Source: Trachythela sp. YZ-2020
Lineage: Eukaryota > Cnidaria > Anthozoa > Malacalcyonacea > Clavulariidae
Direction of reading: 5' to 3'
Length of the DNA stretch: 64,000 nucleotides
Assembly (NCBI GenBank): GCA_016169945.1
Contig: JADLSH010000333.1
Coordinates: 1,488,001-1,552,000 of the forward strand
Below, one piece after another: positions 46,638 through 58,877 of the stretch. Position 1 is the first letter of the stretch. Every line of letters starts with the position of its first letter. The position numbers were made by a program, and so were the translations under genes. The notes under the pieces were generated by a model. That model saw nothing but the letters and a program-made list of their open reading frames with translations, did not search any database and was not told the origin of the DNA.

Positions 46638-47355
46638 TTTGTAGTAGGGCAAGTATATATTATTACCGGGATTACTATATAGGCTATAATAGCCTAGTGA
46701 CAACTAGACGAAGAGATTAAGAGTAACCATGGCAACATTGTTATTATTTTGAACCCCTTAATGTCCACTATTCACCCCACTGATAATCAGTTATTCACAA
46801 ACATCCTAAATATCCCCAGAGCGTAATGAAATTAGAGCATTTTTGTAAAAAGAATTTTGTTACCAGCCCCTCAATTATAGCGGCCTGCGTAAGAAAAAAA
46901 TTGTGACATTCAAGTTGGCCGATTTTGTTGCATATTATACCAGGCGTGTATGGATCAGTAACAAGGCAATCACAACAATCAGCACTCTTGGTGGTTTGTT
47001 GCGAGGACTGTAACTCTGAGGTCAATCCTAACTCATTCATTTGCACAACGTGTTCGCCACTAGACCAGCACAAAATACACTTGATTGGGAGGCACAAGAT
47101 CAACCCACAGACAATCCAAATGCATGTGGCTCAGCTGTACAATTATATTCAATAGTTGCCTCCATTCATAAATATATATTTTCCAACTTGTTTTCTCAGT
47201 AAACTGGCAAAAATTTTCCTTTCCAATTGTTACACTTTGCGTGCCAAACAACTAATGAACATATGTTGCCCGAGCACACACAAGGCACACCTTGGCGGGC
47301 AGAAATGATTTGCTTTCAATTCCGTACCATCTTTCAATCTTAGAAGATAGACCCA

Positions 47356-47535
47356 CAATTGTCCACAAAATATTTGAGACAAATCGGCCCCCCCCCCCAA
47401 TTTCATTTATTGTTTATGTCTCGGTTTTATTTCACGTTTATGTTTCAAGTACAAAGAACATAGCAATTCAACATTGAAATTGGGGGAAGGGGGGTGGTGA
47501 TTCCAAAAGTCTCAATATATTTTGTGGACGATTGT
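47356..47535. mobile_element. MITE copy 1 with CAATCGTCCAC termini
   Basis: Starts CAATTGTCCACAAAATATTT and ends AATATATTTTGTGGACGATTG. The interior has a C-run, AATTTCATTTATTGTTTATG, AACATAGCAATTCAACATTG and GGGGGAAGGGGGGTGG. The same interior lies in copy 2 at 50070-50322. Confidence 0.85.
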
Positions 47536-47639
47536 CTTAAAAATTGATAACACTTAGTAAAATGCGACTTGAAATTATAATTAAATTATTTTTAGTAACA
47601 TGTCTCTTAGTCGCTCTATGGACACTATTATTCAAGTTT

Positions 47640-47880
47640 ACAATATTGCGGTGCTGACAGGGTAACCGGGGGGGGGGTGGGGGGGTGATCCCCAATTTCC
47701 CGACAGATCCTACAGCTTTAAAATTAAAGGTTATGTTTCAAACTATTCATATTTAATTGTTTCTATGACTTGAATAATATTTTGAGTATGAAATAATAGC
47801 GTTTTCCTTTAAATGCTACAATGCCTAATATAACCTGGAGCCAGGCATGGGCGGGGTTGGCGGGGGGGGGGGGTGGATTG
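47640..47880. other. G-rich tracts
   Basis: Two long G runs (GGGGGGGGGGTGGGGGGG near 47668 and a run of about 13 G near 47862) in otherwise AT-rich DNA, with no gene around them. They could form G-quadruplexes and are prone to assembly error. Confidence 0.6.
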
Positions 47881-48153
47881 GAATTGATGTGATCATTTAA
47901 AGAGTTAGCAGAATTTACCAGAGTTCTGAGAGAAAGGCCTGTTACTTCGACATGCATTACTAATTATATTCAACTCAGGTCTAAGGGAAACGGAAAGTTT
48001 GGATAAATTTTCTATGGATAAGTATTAGGGCATGCTTAACTTATTAAAGGAAAGTGAGGAGCTTCGTATGTGATGCAGTCTTGTGATTGAGGCTTAAAAT
48101 AGTTCATTAGGCTTTCGTTGCTTTGTTTTCAAAAGCTGTTGAATACGTTTTAG

Positions 48154-48381
48154 GGTAAAAAATTGAATAAGATTCCAATTGAAGTCTCTCTCCACCTACG
48201 ATATCTTTACCAAGACTTTGGCATAAGAGGAAAACAATTACTTGATAAGTACAAGCAGTATTCAAAGGCAAGCATATACAGGCATGCCAAGAAACCAATT
48301 GGAAGTGTAGCTGTAGATAAAAGGACACACAATCCTGCAAACACAGTGTTAATAGCCGAAAACAAGTCGTTGAGAATTTAA
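48154..48381 (+). pseudogene. Transposase N-terminal DNA-binding fragment (Tc1-like)
   Basis: An open frame with KIPIEVSLHLRYLYQDFGIR, then LLDKYKQYSKASIYRHAKK, ends in a stop at 48379-48381. The second block is a helix-turn-helix of the type at the N-terminus of Tc1/mariner-like transposases. No catalytic domain follows in any frame. Confidence 0.45.
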
Positions 48382-48924
48382 ATTTGAATTTGGTGCCAAA
48401 ACAGGTAGCCCATGAATATACACGTTATTCAAACACTTCAGAAAGGCTGATTTCCGGTTTGAGAACGAGGCTGTTTACATGTTGGCATTGTAGTTGTATA
48501 CTTGCACATGTATATGAATTTACATATTAAAACTTTAAAATCTTTATTTCTGAATTAGTGCGCGTCCGTGATCGTTGATATATTGTTTGATTTAGAATAT
48601 AAAGAAAGGTTTGAAAAGAAAAAGGTATGCCAAAGGTATGGTTTTACATATATAACAAGACGCCTGCTGAGGCGTTCACACTGGCCTTGCCCATCTGGAC
48701 GGTCAGGGTTTAGGGGCACCTGGGGTGGTGTAACATTTACTGTCCGTGTGAGGTTTCACTGTTTCAGGTTTCAATCTCAGATCAGTGGTTTCAATCTTAT
48801 TTTGAGGTGCTTGGGTATATTAATGATATATGCTAGGTTTATATATAGCCGATTGTGAGATATATAGACATTGTCCTATGATATATTAACTTCTTAGTTT
48901 AATATATGTATTAAAGATAAAATT

Positions 48925-49024
48925 TCACTATAAAGTTCAGTGATAAAATATTTTTATTGACATTTAACATTTTTAATATGTATATCAATAAAAATATGTT
49001 ATCTCTGAACTTTATAGTGAAATG
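48925..49024. repeat. Foldback MITE (100 bp)
   Basis: TTTCACTATAAAGTTCAGTG and its near complement CTGAACTTTATAGTGAAAT, with TATTTTTATTGACAT pairing inside. Almost a full hairpin. Confidence 0.8.
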
Positions 49025-49029
49025 TTTAA

Positions 49030-50060
49030 AGAAACCATTACTAATTCGAATAAAGACAAAATTCTAATAAATATTTAAACCAAATTCATCGTGTTATTGT
49101 AATTATTTTAGTAATACAGTATACTCCACACGCCCAGCCTCGAAAATGTTATTTTTAGTTGACACGTCAGTTGTATTTCACACAAACTAAAAATAGCAAA
49201 CGTAAACAAAAGACATTTTGAGCCATATTTTGTGATATTTAATACCTAAAGTCGTAAAGAACAATATTGAATCGAAGTACCAATATTGTTAAAAAGCAAG
49301 AACAAAGCATCATACCAGAATGTGAATGACTTTGAAAGTTTGAAAAGCATATAAATTTAACTGTGTATCAAAGCGAGTGAAATGAAACTCCCTCGTGCTA
49401 TGTAATATGTTATTGAAACAATTGTTACTAATGCCGCATACTTCTTGAGCACATTCCAAATTATTTATACAAAGGCAACAAAGATAATATATGATAGCTT
49501 TGTAGTTTAATATGAAGTAACTGTATTCTACGTTGTACTATCTAAAATTATGTTGTAAACTTAAACAATCTCAGTTATAACAGTCGAAAGTTGCTTAAAC
49601 ATACGGGCAACCTTTTCGCCATAATTTCCAGGGATTTTACCAACTGTGACTGCAGCTATTGAATACGCAAGAAATCTACAACGAACTCATGTGTTGTTTA
49701 TATAAAAGAAAACCACGCATGAAACATAAACACAGGAAAAATTTCCTAATAGACATATTTGTCATATAGCCCGCTCCTCAATGACGGTCATTTTGAATTG
49801 GGTGGACGATTTTGCAATCACCACATGGTCTCTGAGCCTGCGATGCGCTAACGCAAACTCGATTTCTCGACGGTTCAAAAAAACAGAAAATTAACAAACT
49901 CTCATAAATTACTGTATGAAGGCATATATACATATGTATACATATCCATTTGTTAATATGATATGCAAATCATAATCATATACATTATTCAAACTTTGTC
50001 GATTAGGATGAAAATTTTATAGAGTAAATAGCCACAATCTCTGTTCGTTTACTTTTAGAT
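49030..50060. other. AT-rich gene-free stretch
   Basis: No gene, RNA or clear repeat seen. Confidence 0.4.
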
Positions 50061-50069
50061 TTTCAGACA

Positions 50070-50322
50070 ATCGTCCACGAATATTCGAGACAAATCCCCC
50101 TCCCCCCTCCCAATTTCAATGTTGTATTTATTGTTTATTATTTTGTTGGATTTATTGTTTATTTCAAACATCATGTGTTAGATTTCGACTCCCAATGAAC
50201 CAGTCTCGGTTTTAGTTTCACGTTATGTTTCAAGTACAAAGAACATAGCAATTCAACATTGAAATTGGGGGAAGGGGGGTGGTGATTCCAAAAGTCTCAA
50301 TATATTTTGTGGACGATTGCAT
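50070..50322. mobile_element. MITE copy 2 with CAATCGTCCAC termini
   Basis: Starts CAATCGTCCACGAATATT and ends AATATATTTTGTGGACGATTG. It is longer than copy 1 because the interior keeps a segment (TTTTGTTGGATTTATTGTTT, ATGTGTTAGATTTCGACTCC) that copy 1 lacks. Just after it a 21-bp direct repeat, CATGTTACCCTTATGGACCGG, occurs twice at about 50429-50470. Confidence 0.85.
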
Positions 50323-50957
50323 GTTAGCTCCTCCGCAGGCATCACCTTAAAATTGTCGGGCAGAAATTATTTGCTGGGAAAACAATTAGTGTCAATGCCT
50401 GCCAAAACCCGAAGACTTTGGACCTGACATGTTACCCTTATGGACCGGTCATGTTACCCTTATGGACCGGTCATGTTACCCCCACCCCCACAGGATATTT
50501 TGTTCATATATTAAAACTAAAGAGAAATGTCAAAATCTGTGTTACCCTCACTTGATTTGTTCATAAAAACAACTGCAAAATTATACTGATAAACGTTCGC
50601 CAGAATACTGTAACATATTATGTTACAAATATTAAGAAAGTATTTGGTATCTTGCGCTTTAAAAGCTACAGAATGGTTGTGGACATATTTAAAGATAAAG
50701 CATGTTGATCGAAGTCATGAAAATAGAAGTCAAATGGCTTTTAATAATCGAGTTTCGACAGACAAACAAACTTCTGACTTGGCTTCTACACTACATCGTT
50801 TGATGTTGCTAAAGCTGCTTGTTTAATAAATAGAGAATGTGTATTAATGAATTCCCTAATGGTCTTAGTTCGACAGAGTAAACATGTTCAAACCACTTAG
50901 AAACTGTATAAAGAGTTGTGAGCGCCGAGCTCGAATGGAAAATATAACTTAATATAC

Positions 50958-52165
50958 GAGTATAACCACTGATCTAATAATAGACTGGATATAGCTTCTA
51001 TAGCTATGAAAAATGAAGCCAAAATCAATCGGTGCAAATCTACTTCCGGTTACCACTTTGCAGCGAAAACAATATGGAGTTGTATAGGGAAATGAGTCGG
51101 CAAGGCTGGTTTTTCACAATTTTGAGGCATTTCCAAGCGCTGGACTAAACCGTTCGTCTTGTAATAAAAAGAACAGGATGTTTTCTTACTTTTGGAGAGA
51201 TACTTTTGTAGATTTCGGTAAAAATCACCACGAAAGACGTTTGACAAGTTGCATACGCGAAGTCCACTTTCGGCCAAAACTCTCTACCAAGTGGTCTTTC
51301 ATGCTGGCATTTTCGCTAAACAAATACTCTGGCTGGATAGAAACTCAAGTCCAATGGATTAAAACGAAAGGTAAGGAATGTATAATAATCGTTTGTCTTT
51401 CTCAATCAAGCGAAAAAGTATAGAATATCGGCGTTGCTCTCGGGTTATGTTGTGCTATGCCTATATGAACATTTACAGCAACAATAGCTTTATATCTATA
51501 TTGGCTAATTGCGTTTTGTATCCCAGATTGGAGTTTTGGTTTTTGTTCTTGACCGAAAAATTCATTTAAATAATATATAAATGGATTCGTTTCTAAAACA
51601 AGCTCTGTATCATTCATCCAATCTGAGATACAAAACGCAATTAGCCAATATAGATATAAAGCTATTGTTGCTGTAAATGTTCATATAAGCATAGCACAGA
51701 GCAACACCGATATTCTATACTTTTTCGCTTGATTGATAAAGACAAACGCTTATTATACATTGCTTACCTTTCGTTTAATCCATTCGACTTGAGTTTCTAT
51801 CCAGCCGAGTATTTGTTTAGCGAAAATGTCAGCATGAAAGACCACTTGGCAGAGAGTTTTAGCCGAAAATGGACTTTGCGTATGCAACTTGTCAAACGTC
51901 TTTAGCTGTGATTTTTTACCGAAATCTACAAAATTAAGAAAACATCCTGTTCTTTTCATCACAAGACGAACGGTTTAGTCCAGCGCTTGGAAATGCCTCA
52001 AAATTGTGAAAAACCAGCCTTGCCGACTCATTTCCCTATACAACTCCATATTGTTTTCGCTGCAAAGTGGTAACCGGAAGTAGATTTGCGCCGATTGATT
52101 TTGGCTTCATTTTTCATAGGTATAGAAGCTATATCCAGTCTATTATTAGATCAGTGAGTATAACT
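50958..52165. mobile_element. Foldback element (1.2 kb)
   Basis: Arms at about 50958-51530 and 51622-52165 are inverted copies. The outer ends are GAGTATAACCACTGATCTAA and its near complement TTAGATCAGTGAGTATA. The loop is about 90 bp. ORFs on both strands (for example 51178-51423 and 51753-51962) mirror each other and arise from the palindrome. No recognised protein. Confidence 0.9.
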
Positions 52166-52169
52166 AACA

Positions 52170-54960
52170 CACAAATAGTGTTGAACTGGAACAGTATAAA
52201 TTTCTTAAAATTTACTATGCTATGTTTTTATGTTGTACTTGAGTACTTATGCATGACTGTGTACTGCTTGAGTGCTCAGTGCTCCATGCCAGCAGGTATG
52301 TAGCCAATCTCCAAATGGAGCTAGGCTTATGCCCACAGCTGTGGGGCTGAGGATGAGAATGGGTGCGGCTCAGAGGGCGGATTCCTCTTCAACCTGGCTC
52401 AAATTCTAGTTGTTAGCAAGTGAATCTAATTTTTTTGCAAATTGGCTTGTAACTCCAGAATTCTTAATAATTCACATAAGTTTTGAAGTGCACATTTTCA
52501 ATTTCGAGTTAGCCTTGTAGACTATGGAGTATGGAGGTTGATGACTCCATGGCTCCCTAACTTCTGCCACCATGTGGTGTTGTGATACAAAATTTGCCTA
52601 ATATCGGGAAGTGTTCAATGATTATAGAGCCATTGTAATATATTAGAATGTTACAATCAAAATTATTCTATGGCATGTATAATCAAATGCATGTTTGGAC
52701 TGGATGTGCCTACGTTCAGAAAATAGCAAATAGTCTTCTATATTATAGATAAACTGATATAGAAACTCAAGCCGAAGGCAAGTGTTTGTATATCAGATAA
52801 AGATCAGATGCAAATGTTTTATCATACTTAAAGAACGACCCATCTTGTGAGTTCATTGGCGAAGTAATTTTAAGAAGAAACATTGTCTAAGCCGAGAAAA
52901 TCAAAGCTGAAGTTTATGTAAAGCAGGACAAACTATCTGATTTACAAACATAGATTATAGTAATCACAATTTTAATCCTTATTAAAGAATCGCGAAAACA
53001 AAACATACTCTATGAACAAATCCGTGTGACCATTTGTGCATGTGGGAATATTATAGAAAGAACTTACAAAATGATCTGACATAAGCAGTTGCTCGCGCCA
53101 TCTCGCATCATTGTGTGTGTTATATACCGTTTCATGTCAATTACTGACGTTATTAAAAAATTCCATTTTTGAAAAACAATGCGCTATTTATCATTACTTT
53201 GTCTGGTGACCTATGTTCAAATTTTGCATGCTGTATTGCAAAAATCTTTCATTGCACCAAAAATAAAAAAATTCTGTAATGCCAAAAAAATGTTGCCATA
53301 ACAACGAAATATGTGTTACTAAAACTAACATAATTTGAAAGTAGAAACATCTATTAACTTCCAGATAAATGGCTAAAAATTGGTAGTTTAATCCTAAAGA
53401 CCCAATTAAAGCTTACTATTAATTTAGTACTGCCTGTTGTAAGGTAGGTCATACAACTTTTATACCCAGCTGGCTGTTTATAATAGGTAGATCAATGTTT
53501 TCAATTTCAATGGTTGCATGCCCATGTGTTAAAATATGGTGCAGGCTATATATATATGCTGAACAGAAAATTGAAACTGTTCAGGCAGCGACAAGTTTGC
53601 CATACACATAATGATTGCTAAAATATTCCATAAACTATAAAAGATACATGATTATTTCATTATGGCCTGTTGGCAAGGATCTTGCTCACTACTTGCCAGA
53701 TTTAGCTATTTTGGCAACAAATACCAGGCAAGGTTTTTCTCTGCTGGTATTATGGCTCTTGCCTTATTGGTTGTCAAAAATATATTTTTTATATTGACAT
53801 GCTAGATAGCACGATTTTGTCCTCATTTCTTACATTTGGAAACTGTCCTAATGCTAAATCAGGCATACATTATATTGAGTTGTACAGTTGTACTATGATA
53901 GTTTCATTTTAATAATGAATTAACCTACTTTCCATCTTCTTAGAAACCAAAAACTGTACATAGCAAATGATACTATAAGAAATTGTGCCTGCCATGCAAA
54001 TAGAAAGAAAGAAAAATAGAAAATTCCCCATTGTGGTTTGAATTGGTTTCTATGTATATGAAGCAATCAGAGTAGACAGACTGACAGAGTAGAGTTTTTA
54101 ATAGATATGGCACAAGCTATATAATGTGATTAATAAAAAATGTAATGGTTTTCATTGTATAGAAATACCAAATCTACCTTTGAATATGCTGGTTAAAAGA
54201 TTTACATCATCAAATATATATGTAGCATGCATATACATGCATTTATTATATGGCAAGTGCTTGTTTTGGTAAATCTCGCAATCTGATTGGTCGCTAACGA
54301 GGCAGGATTTTCCCGTATTGCCCACAGGCAATACAGTATTCTTACTGCCCTGCGACGACTTGAACACATTTCAAACCAATAAAACCATTAAAAAATCCTT
54401 AAAAATAATTTAACAATGAAAAATAAACGGAAAATACGGAAAAGGGATAACTACAAGGGATAAAATCAAGTTTTGTTGGCTCAAGTCGAAATATTAAGGT
54501 AAGATGTTTTTTAACTAAAACAATCAAGAATATTTTTGTTTTTTCGAACATGCAAAGTTGTTTTTGTCCTTGATCCGATAGCTCAACATCACCATATTTT
54601 CTCACTTTATATTTTATTCTATAAATGGTACTGTAGAGTAGTTTTACTAAGCTAAGATTAGATAAATTTGTAAAAAACTAAGACAAATTCGTATCATTGA
54701 AATTATTTTGACATTTGAAAATGACCGGCTTTGAGTTTCTGACTTTGTACTTTGCCCTCGCGTGACCAATTTTTGGCAAAATGAATTGTTTTTTTGTTGT
54801 CTGAAATGCCATATAATAAACAACTTACTAACTTCGACTGTACGGTAAAATATCAAGCTGAGGTCTTGCTGTACAGACCTTACGCTCAGTTAGTAGGTAG
54901 TATATACATGCATATACGAAAAATTACCGACAAACATTCTAAAACCTTTAAAACCTCAAC
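52170..54960. other. AT-rich gene-free stretch
   Basis: No recognisable gene or structured repeat. ORFs are short and have no protein-like conserved pattern. Confidence 0.4.
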
Positions 54961-54962
54961 TT

Positions 54963-55358
54963 TTATACATGTTTAAATTGTCCAAAAAAGCTGAACTTAA
55001 AGATAAAATAAATTATCCACTCCATGCCATCCGCCATTTTGAATTTCAAAATCCTCCCCCACGTTCCTACCCTGAAGACTAGACCCATGTAATAATAGTC
55101 AATATCTCCAGGTTCTCCACAATGCTTACATTTCTCTGATCGAGACTCCATAATATCCCATTCTATTGCATGCTCTTCACTCATACAAATATAATAATGC
55201 TTTGGTGATTCGTATCCAACCCTTTTCAAAATGTCTTCTGTCGCAGACCAGATAGTAGGCCACATGTCTTTCATTTTTTGCTCAATCAGGACATAATCTT
55301 TTGCCTGTTTAAGCCAGCCCTCAAACGATTTAATAGAATCTCCTTGTTGGTGTTTCAA
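54963..55358 (-). pseudogene. Transposon protein N-terminal fragment with zinc ribbon
   Basis: 131 residues with a helical N-terminus (FEGWLKQAKDYVLIEQKM), HYYICMSEEHAIEWDIMES, then a CxxC motif (KCKHCGEPGDIDYYYMGL). The pattern resembles zinc-ribbon N-termini that precede transposase cores in several invertebrate DNA transposons. The frame runs into unrelated sequence after the YYYMGL block and no core follows. I do not assign a family. Confidence 0.4.
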
Positions 55359-55595
55359 TGGTAACGCATTTAAGATATCATAAACAATTTTCTGATCCCA
55401 CTCTTATTCTTCTTCATCTGTCTGCATTCCTTGTTCCCGAAATTCTTGAAACGTTTCTTGAGATGAGTTTGGGGGATTTTCTTCAGGATTTTCATCAAGA
55501 AGATGTCCTGAAGCAGAGAACTGTTGTTAAACTCGGATGTTTTATCCTATTTAACATCATAAAATACCCATTTAAAAAATCCTCCCATTTGCTCT

Positions 55596-55705
55596 CCATT
55601 AGCCCCCAATAACCCCCCCCCCCCCGAATTAATTATTTGCCTCCAATTAATTATTTTCCCCCAATTAATTACTTGCCCCCCATTAATTTGCCCCCTTAAA
55701 TTGTA
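55596..55705. repeat. Low-complexity C-rich / AATTAATTA tract
   Basis: Runs of C separated by AATTAATTA-type words, about five irregular copies of a 22-24 bp unit. Confidence 0.75.
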
Positions 55706-55709
55706 TTTC

Positions 55710-56820
55710 TAAATTAATTGTTACAAAATAATTGATAGAAAAATTTAGCTAGCATACAATTAGATGCAAATTGTCACATGTCCAACAAACTCTTCGTTCA
55801 GCTGATAGTGAACAAAGGCCAATAAAAAGTTTGTTATACTTAATGTGATCTGAATTGGCAATTTGCATCCAATTGATATGCAAACTAAATTTGTTAATTT
55901 GTTTGCTAACCTGCGAACAGACGATAGGTTAGTCAGCTTGTCGCCTGTGCCTCGTGCAAGTATTTATAATTTACATATACTATTCTAGTACTTCACTGTA
56001 ATTTTGTAGAAACTTTTAATTAATTTAAATCAATATATACTTGGGTGATTGTTATCATTTGCACCACATTCTCCTTCATCGATACCTCTATCTGCAGATT
56101 CTGCAGCTTTCCGATGGTGCTGATACGAAAACAAGATGGCAATAACAGTGTGCATGCAAATAGTTTCGTGAATCACAACAGCATGACGATGGCCCTGGCA
56201 TATTTTGTAAAAACTATATAAATTTACTGTTCTCTGCTGTTTCAAACTTTCTCGAGTTCCTTCGCAAGTCTGCAAGTGGGAGTGGGGACCAACTGGAGAA
56301 TTTTGGATTATTCTGGATACTTCTGGATACTAATTGATATTTTTAACCGTACTGGTGCAATAACCGTACTGGTGCAATAGCTTATTTTATTGTTGCAATC
56401 GTATAAAATCATTGTACACTGTACGTAGTCTGTAAATCGTTTTCCTCTCTTATATGCATGGAAAGTGTGTGCTACATTTCTTTAAGTACTTTAGGAAAAT
56501 AATCAATAGTGTGGCAAAGAATAAAGATGGACGATGATTTTTGTTTCATATACTCTAAGAGTGTCCTGTCTTGTCCTGTCCACGTCCTGTCCAAGATTTT
56601 ACACGTGACCATAGCACAAGACAATTCCGATTTGTGACGTCAATATGGCGAGGGATAACGAAAACACTTGACCAATCATGTTTTCAGTCATGTTGTTCAA
56701 GCTTCAATGTCATTGGTCAATAGTAAATGGGAATGTTGTTGAACGTTCATACTTCAGTGACCTAGTTCGCGCACAGGCTTGGCGAAATTCTTCGTTTGAA
56801 TTTATAGTAATATTAAATTT
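55710..56820. other. Gene-free stretch upstream of the RPA-like gene
   Basis: No gene recognised. Short direct repeats only: AACCGTACTGGTGCAATA twice near 56345-56380, and TGTCCTGTC words near 56563-56592. Confidence 0.4.
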
Positions 56821-56826
56821 TGCAAT

Positions 56827-57691
56827 ATGTCTTCTCCGAAAGGGTCTCAGATGAAAAAATCGTTTATCGGCTATGTTCATCGGTTATCTTCACTCCGTAG
56901 AGGACGAAAGTGTCCATGGTTCGATATGGAACTGCAAGGTGCGAATAATGAATGAGTGAGGGCTGTTTGCCTTGTGAAAGATAAGCATGTTACCTTCCTC
57001 GAATGCTGGAGTGTGCAATCACGGATGTCACTGGTTGTATGTCCATAACTTTCTGGGAAGACAAGATTGACAAAATTGTAGACGGCTTTGTTTACAGCAT
57101 TTCAAACACTAATGTGAGAAGCGGAAACAATACGAAGACCCTCAGCACAACTCGTACTTCCATAATCATCGAAGAAGAAAATGCTGATCTTGCACTGATA
57201 GATGACAGTGATGCTGTTGTGTTGTTGGCAGGAATGCCCGACTCTGTTTTGGAAGCACCAGAAATCAGGTTGGTGGGAATCGATAAGTACAAAAGCTGTG
57301 TTGAATGTTCAGTAAAACGTACCCCGGGCTCGAAACAAAAATCATCAGATGTTTAAGATGTGGGCACCGAATGCGTTTTGAATCGTGTGAAGTTATTGTT
57401 GCAAGTTGTCTGTCTGTATACGGATCCACTAATGGTGGTCCCACTGGCGCTGTTTCACTCACAGCCTTTTCTGACGTGCTGTCAAAATTGCTGAACGAAG
57501 CTGACATTAGTTTGTTAACGGAAGATAAACTTCTCGAGCTAAACAACATCAAAATCTGGTTTAACAACGAGAACATTGTTACCAAAGCACTGAGTGCAAT
57601 TTCGAGTAATTGGCCTAGTTTGGATTTTGGCTCCGATTTGGGTTGTTTTCAAAAGGTTGTTTTGTTCTATTATCTACAGAAAGACTATTAA
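56827..57691 (+). pseudogene. RPA1-like single-strand DNA-binding protein remnant
   Basis: The start at 56827 (MSSPKGSQMKKSFIGYVHRL) fits an OB-fold opening (GYVHRLSS, then WFDMELQG); a TGA follows at 56953-56955, and VRAVCLVKDKHVTFLE continues in the same frame. A second block in a new frame (57003-57356) has AITDVTGCMSITFWEDKID, an OB-fold strand pattern. A third frame (57305-57691) has a zinc-ribbon motif (RCLRCGHRMRFESC). OB fold followed by a CxxC zinc motif is the layout of the RPA 70-kDa subunit's DNA-binding domains. RPA-like genes are known passengers of Helitrons, and a Helitron coding region begins about 2.4 kb downstream on the same strand. Frameshifts lie near 56990 and 57315. 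It could also be a broken host RPA paralogue. Confidence 0.6.
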
Positions 57692-57922
57692 ATGTAATTT
57701 TTGTTTGTAGATACATTTATATTCATTAATATTTAGCTATAGTTACTATAAAAACTGGAACAATATAAACTTTTGTTAATATTTTATGAGGGATATTTTA
57801 GTTTTGTTATTGACTGTTTTATGCACCTATCAATTTCCCAGCCCTGAGTGTCACAGTTGTCCAAATGGAAAACTCGTTCTTGTTAGATGAACTTATAGGC
57901 CTATTATTTTTTTTTTACAAAG

Positions 57923-58316
57923 GTTGTTCCCAAGTTTGTTTTGTTTTGAATATGCGTTGTTACATTTCTAAATTTAGAATATTGGGAGTGGGAATTGCGA
58001 AGCCAAGTCCACAAGTTGCGAATTATAAAAGTACCGAAATAAAGTTGCGTAGTTTACCAAAATTTTATTATTTCTTCATAACTTTTATTAATAATGCCTA
58101 TCTTCTTGCAGAATCGAATAGGCACTAATGGTTACGAAGAAATAACATAAATTTTGCAACTTCAGTTCAGTACTTTAATTAGTGCTTATTAAAATATATG
58201 TATACTTCAGTACTTTAGTTTGCAACTTGTGAACTTGGCTTTGGAAGTCCCACACCCAATATTCCAAATTTATAGAAATGTAATAAGGTATATTCAAAAC
58301 AAACTTGGGAACCTGA
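57923..58316. mobile_element. Foldback MITE (about 390 bp)
   Basis: GGTTGTTCCCAAGTTTGTTTT at the left and AAAACAAACTTGGGAACCT at the right. Inverted pairing continues inward through TACATTTCTAAATTTAGAAT, ATTGGGAGTGGGA and CAAGTCCACAAGTTGC. Confidence 0.85.
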
Positions 58317-58877
58317 AAAGTGACCTGAAATTGACAGTACAACACAAACAGGCCAAATATATATTAATTAAATATGGTAGAAATTGAAAAAGGTTTTTGT
58401 TGTATACTTTTCAATAATCAATTTTGCCAATAACAATTTTCGCATTGCCACCCGAAATTACTGGACCAAAGTGTATAACTATTACATCATTACATGTTTC
58501 TGCAAGTTTGCTTCTTCAGAGCTGTCTGTTGTAGGTGCATTTAAAACAGATGGTGTCTTTCGCCAAAGGTGTTGTTCTATTATGTATTGATGTATTAGTT
58601 GTATTATTGGCACTGGTATTAAAATTTAAACATGTTTTCTTTTCACTAATTGTTTAAGTTGTTGTTATTATTATTTGCCCAGTAGTGATGCATCAATATA
58701 TATATATAGAAACTTAACAGCTGATGTTCTATGACCACCATATGTTTAATTCAAGAGCCACTTCCTGGTTTCCTCAAGGCTCCCTCTTAGTTTTTTTCCC
58801 TAATGAGCAAGCTCACCGTTTGCAATTATTGTAAAAGTATACAGTCTAATTTGTCAGTCATGACGTATAGAATATCA

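Noticed and set aside
46336..46703. ORFs with CFLGVSTCH repeats
   Set aside because: Translation of the 30-bp minisatellite, not a gene.
48568..48858. 96-aa ORF as a gene
   Set aside because: No recognisable pattern; frequent aromatic/Arg residues typical of chance translation.
51050..51962. ORFs in the 51-52 kb palindrome as a gene
   Set aside because: They mirror each other across the foldback and show no known motif.
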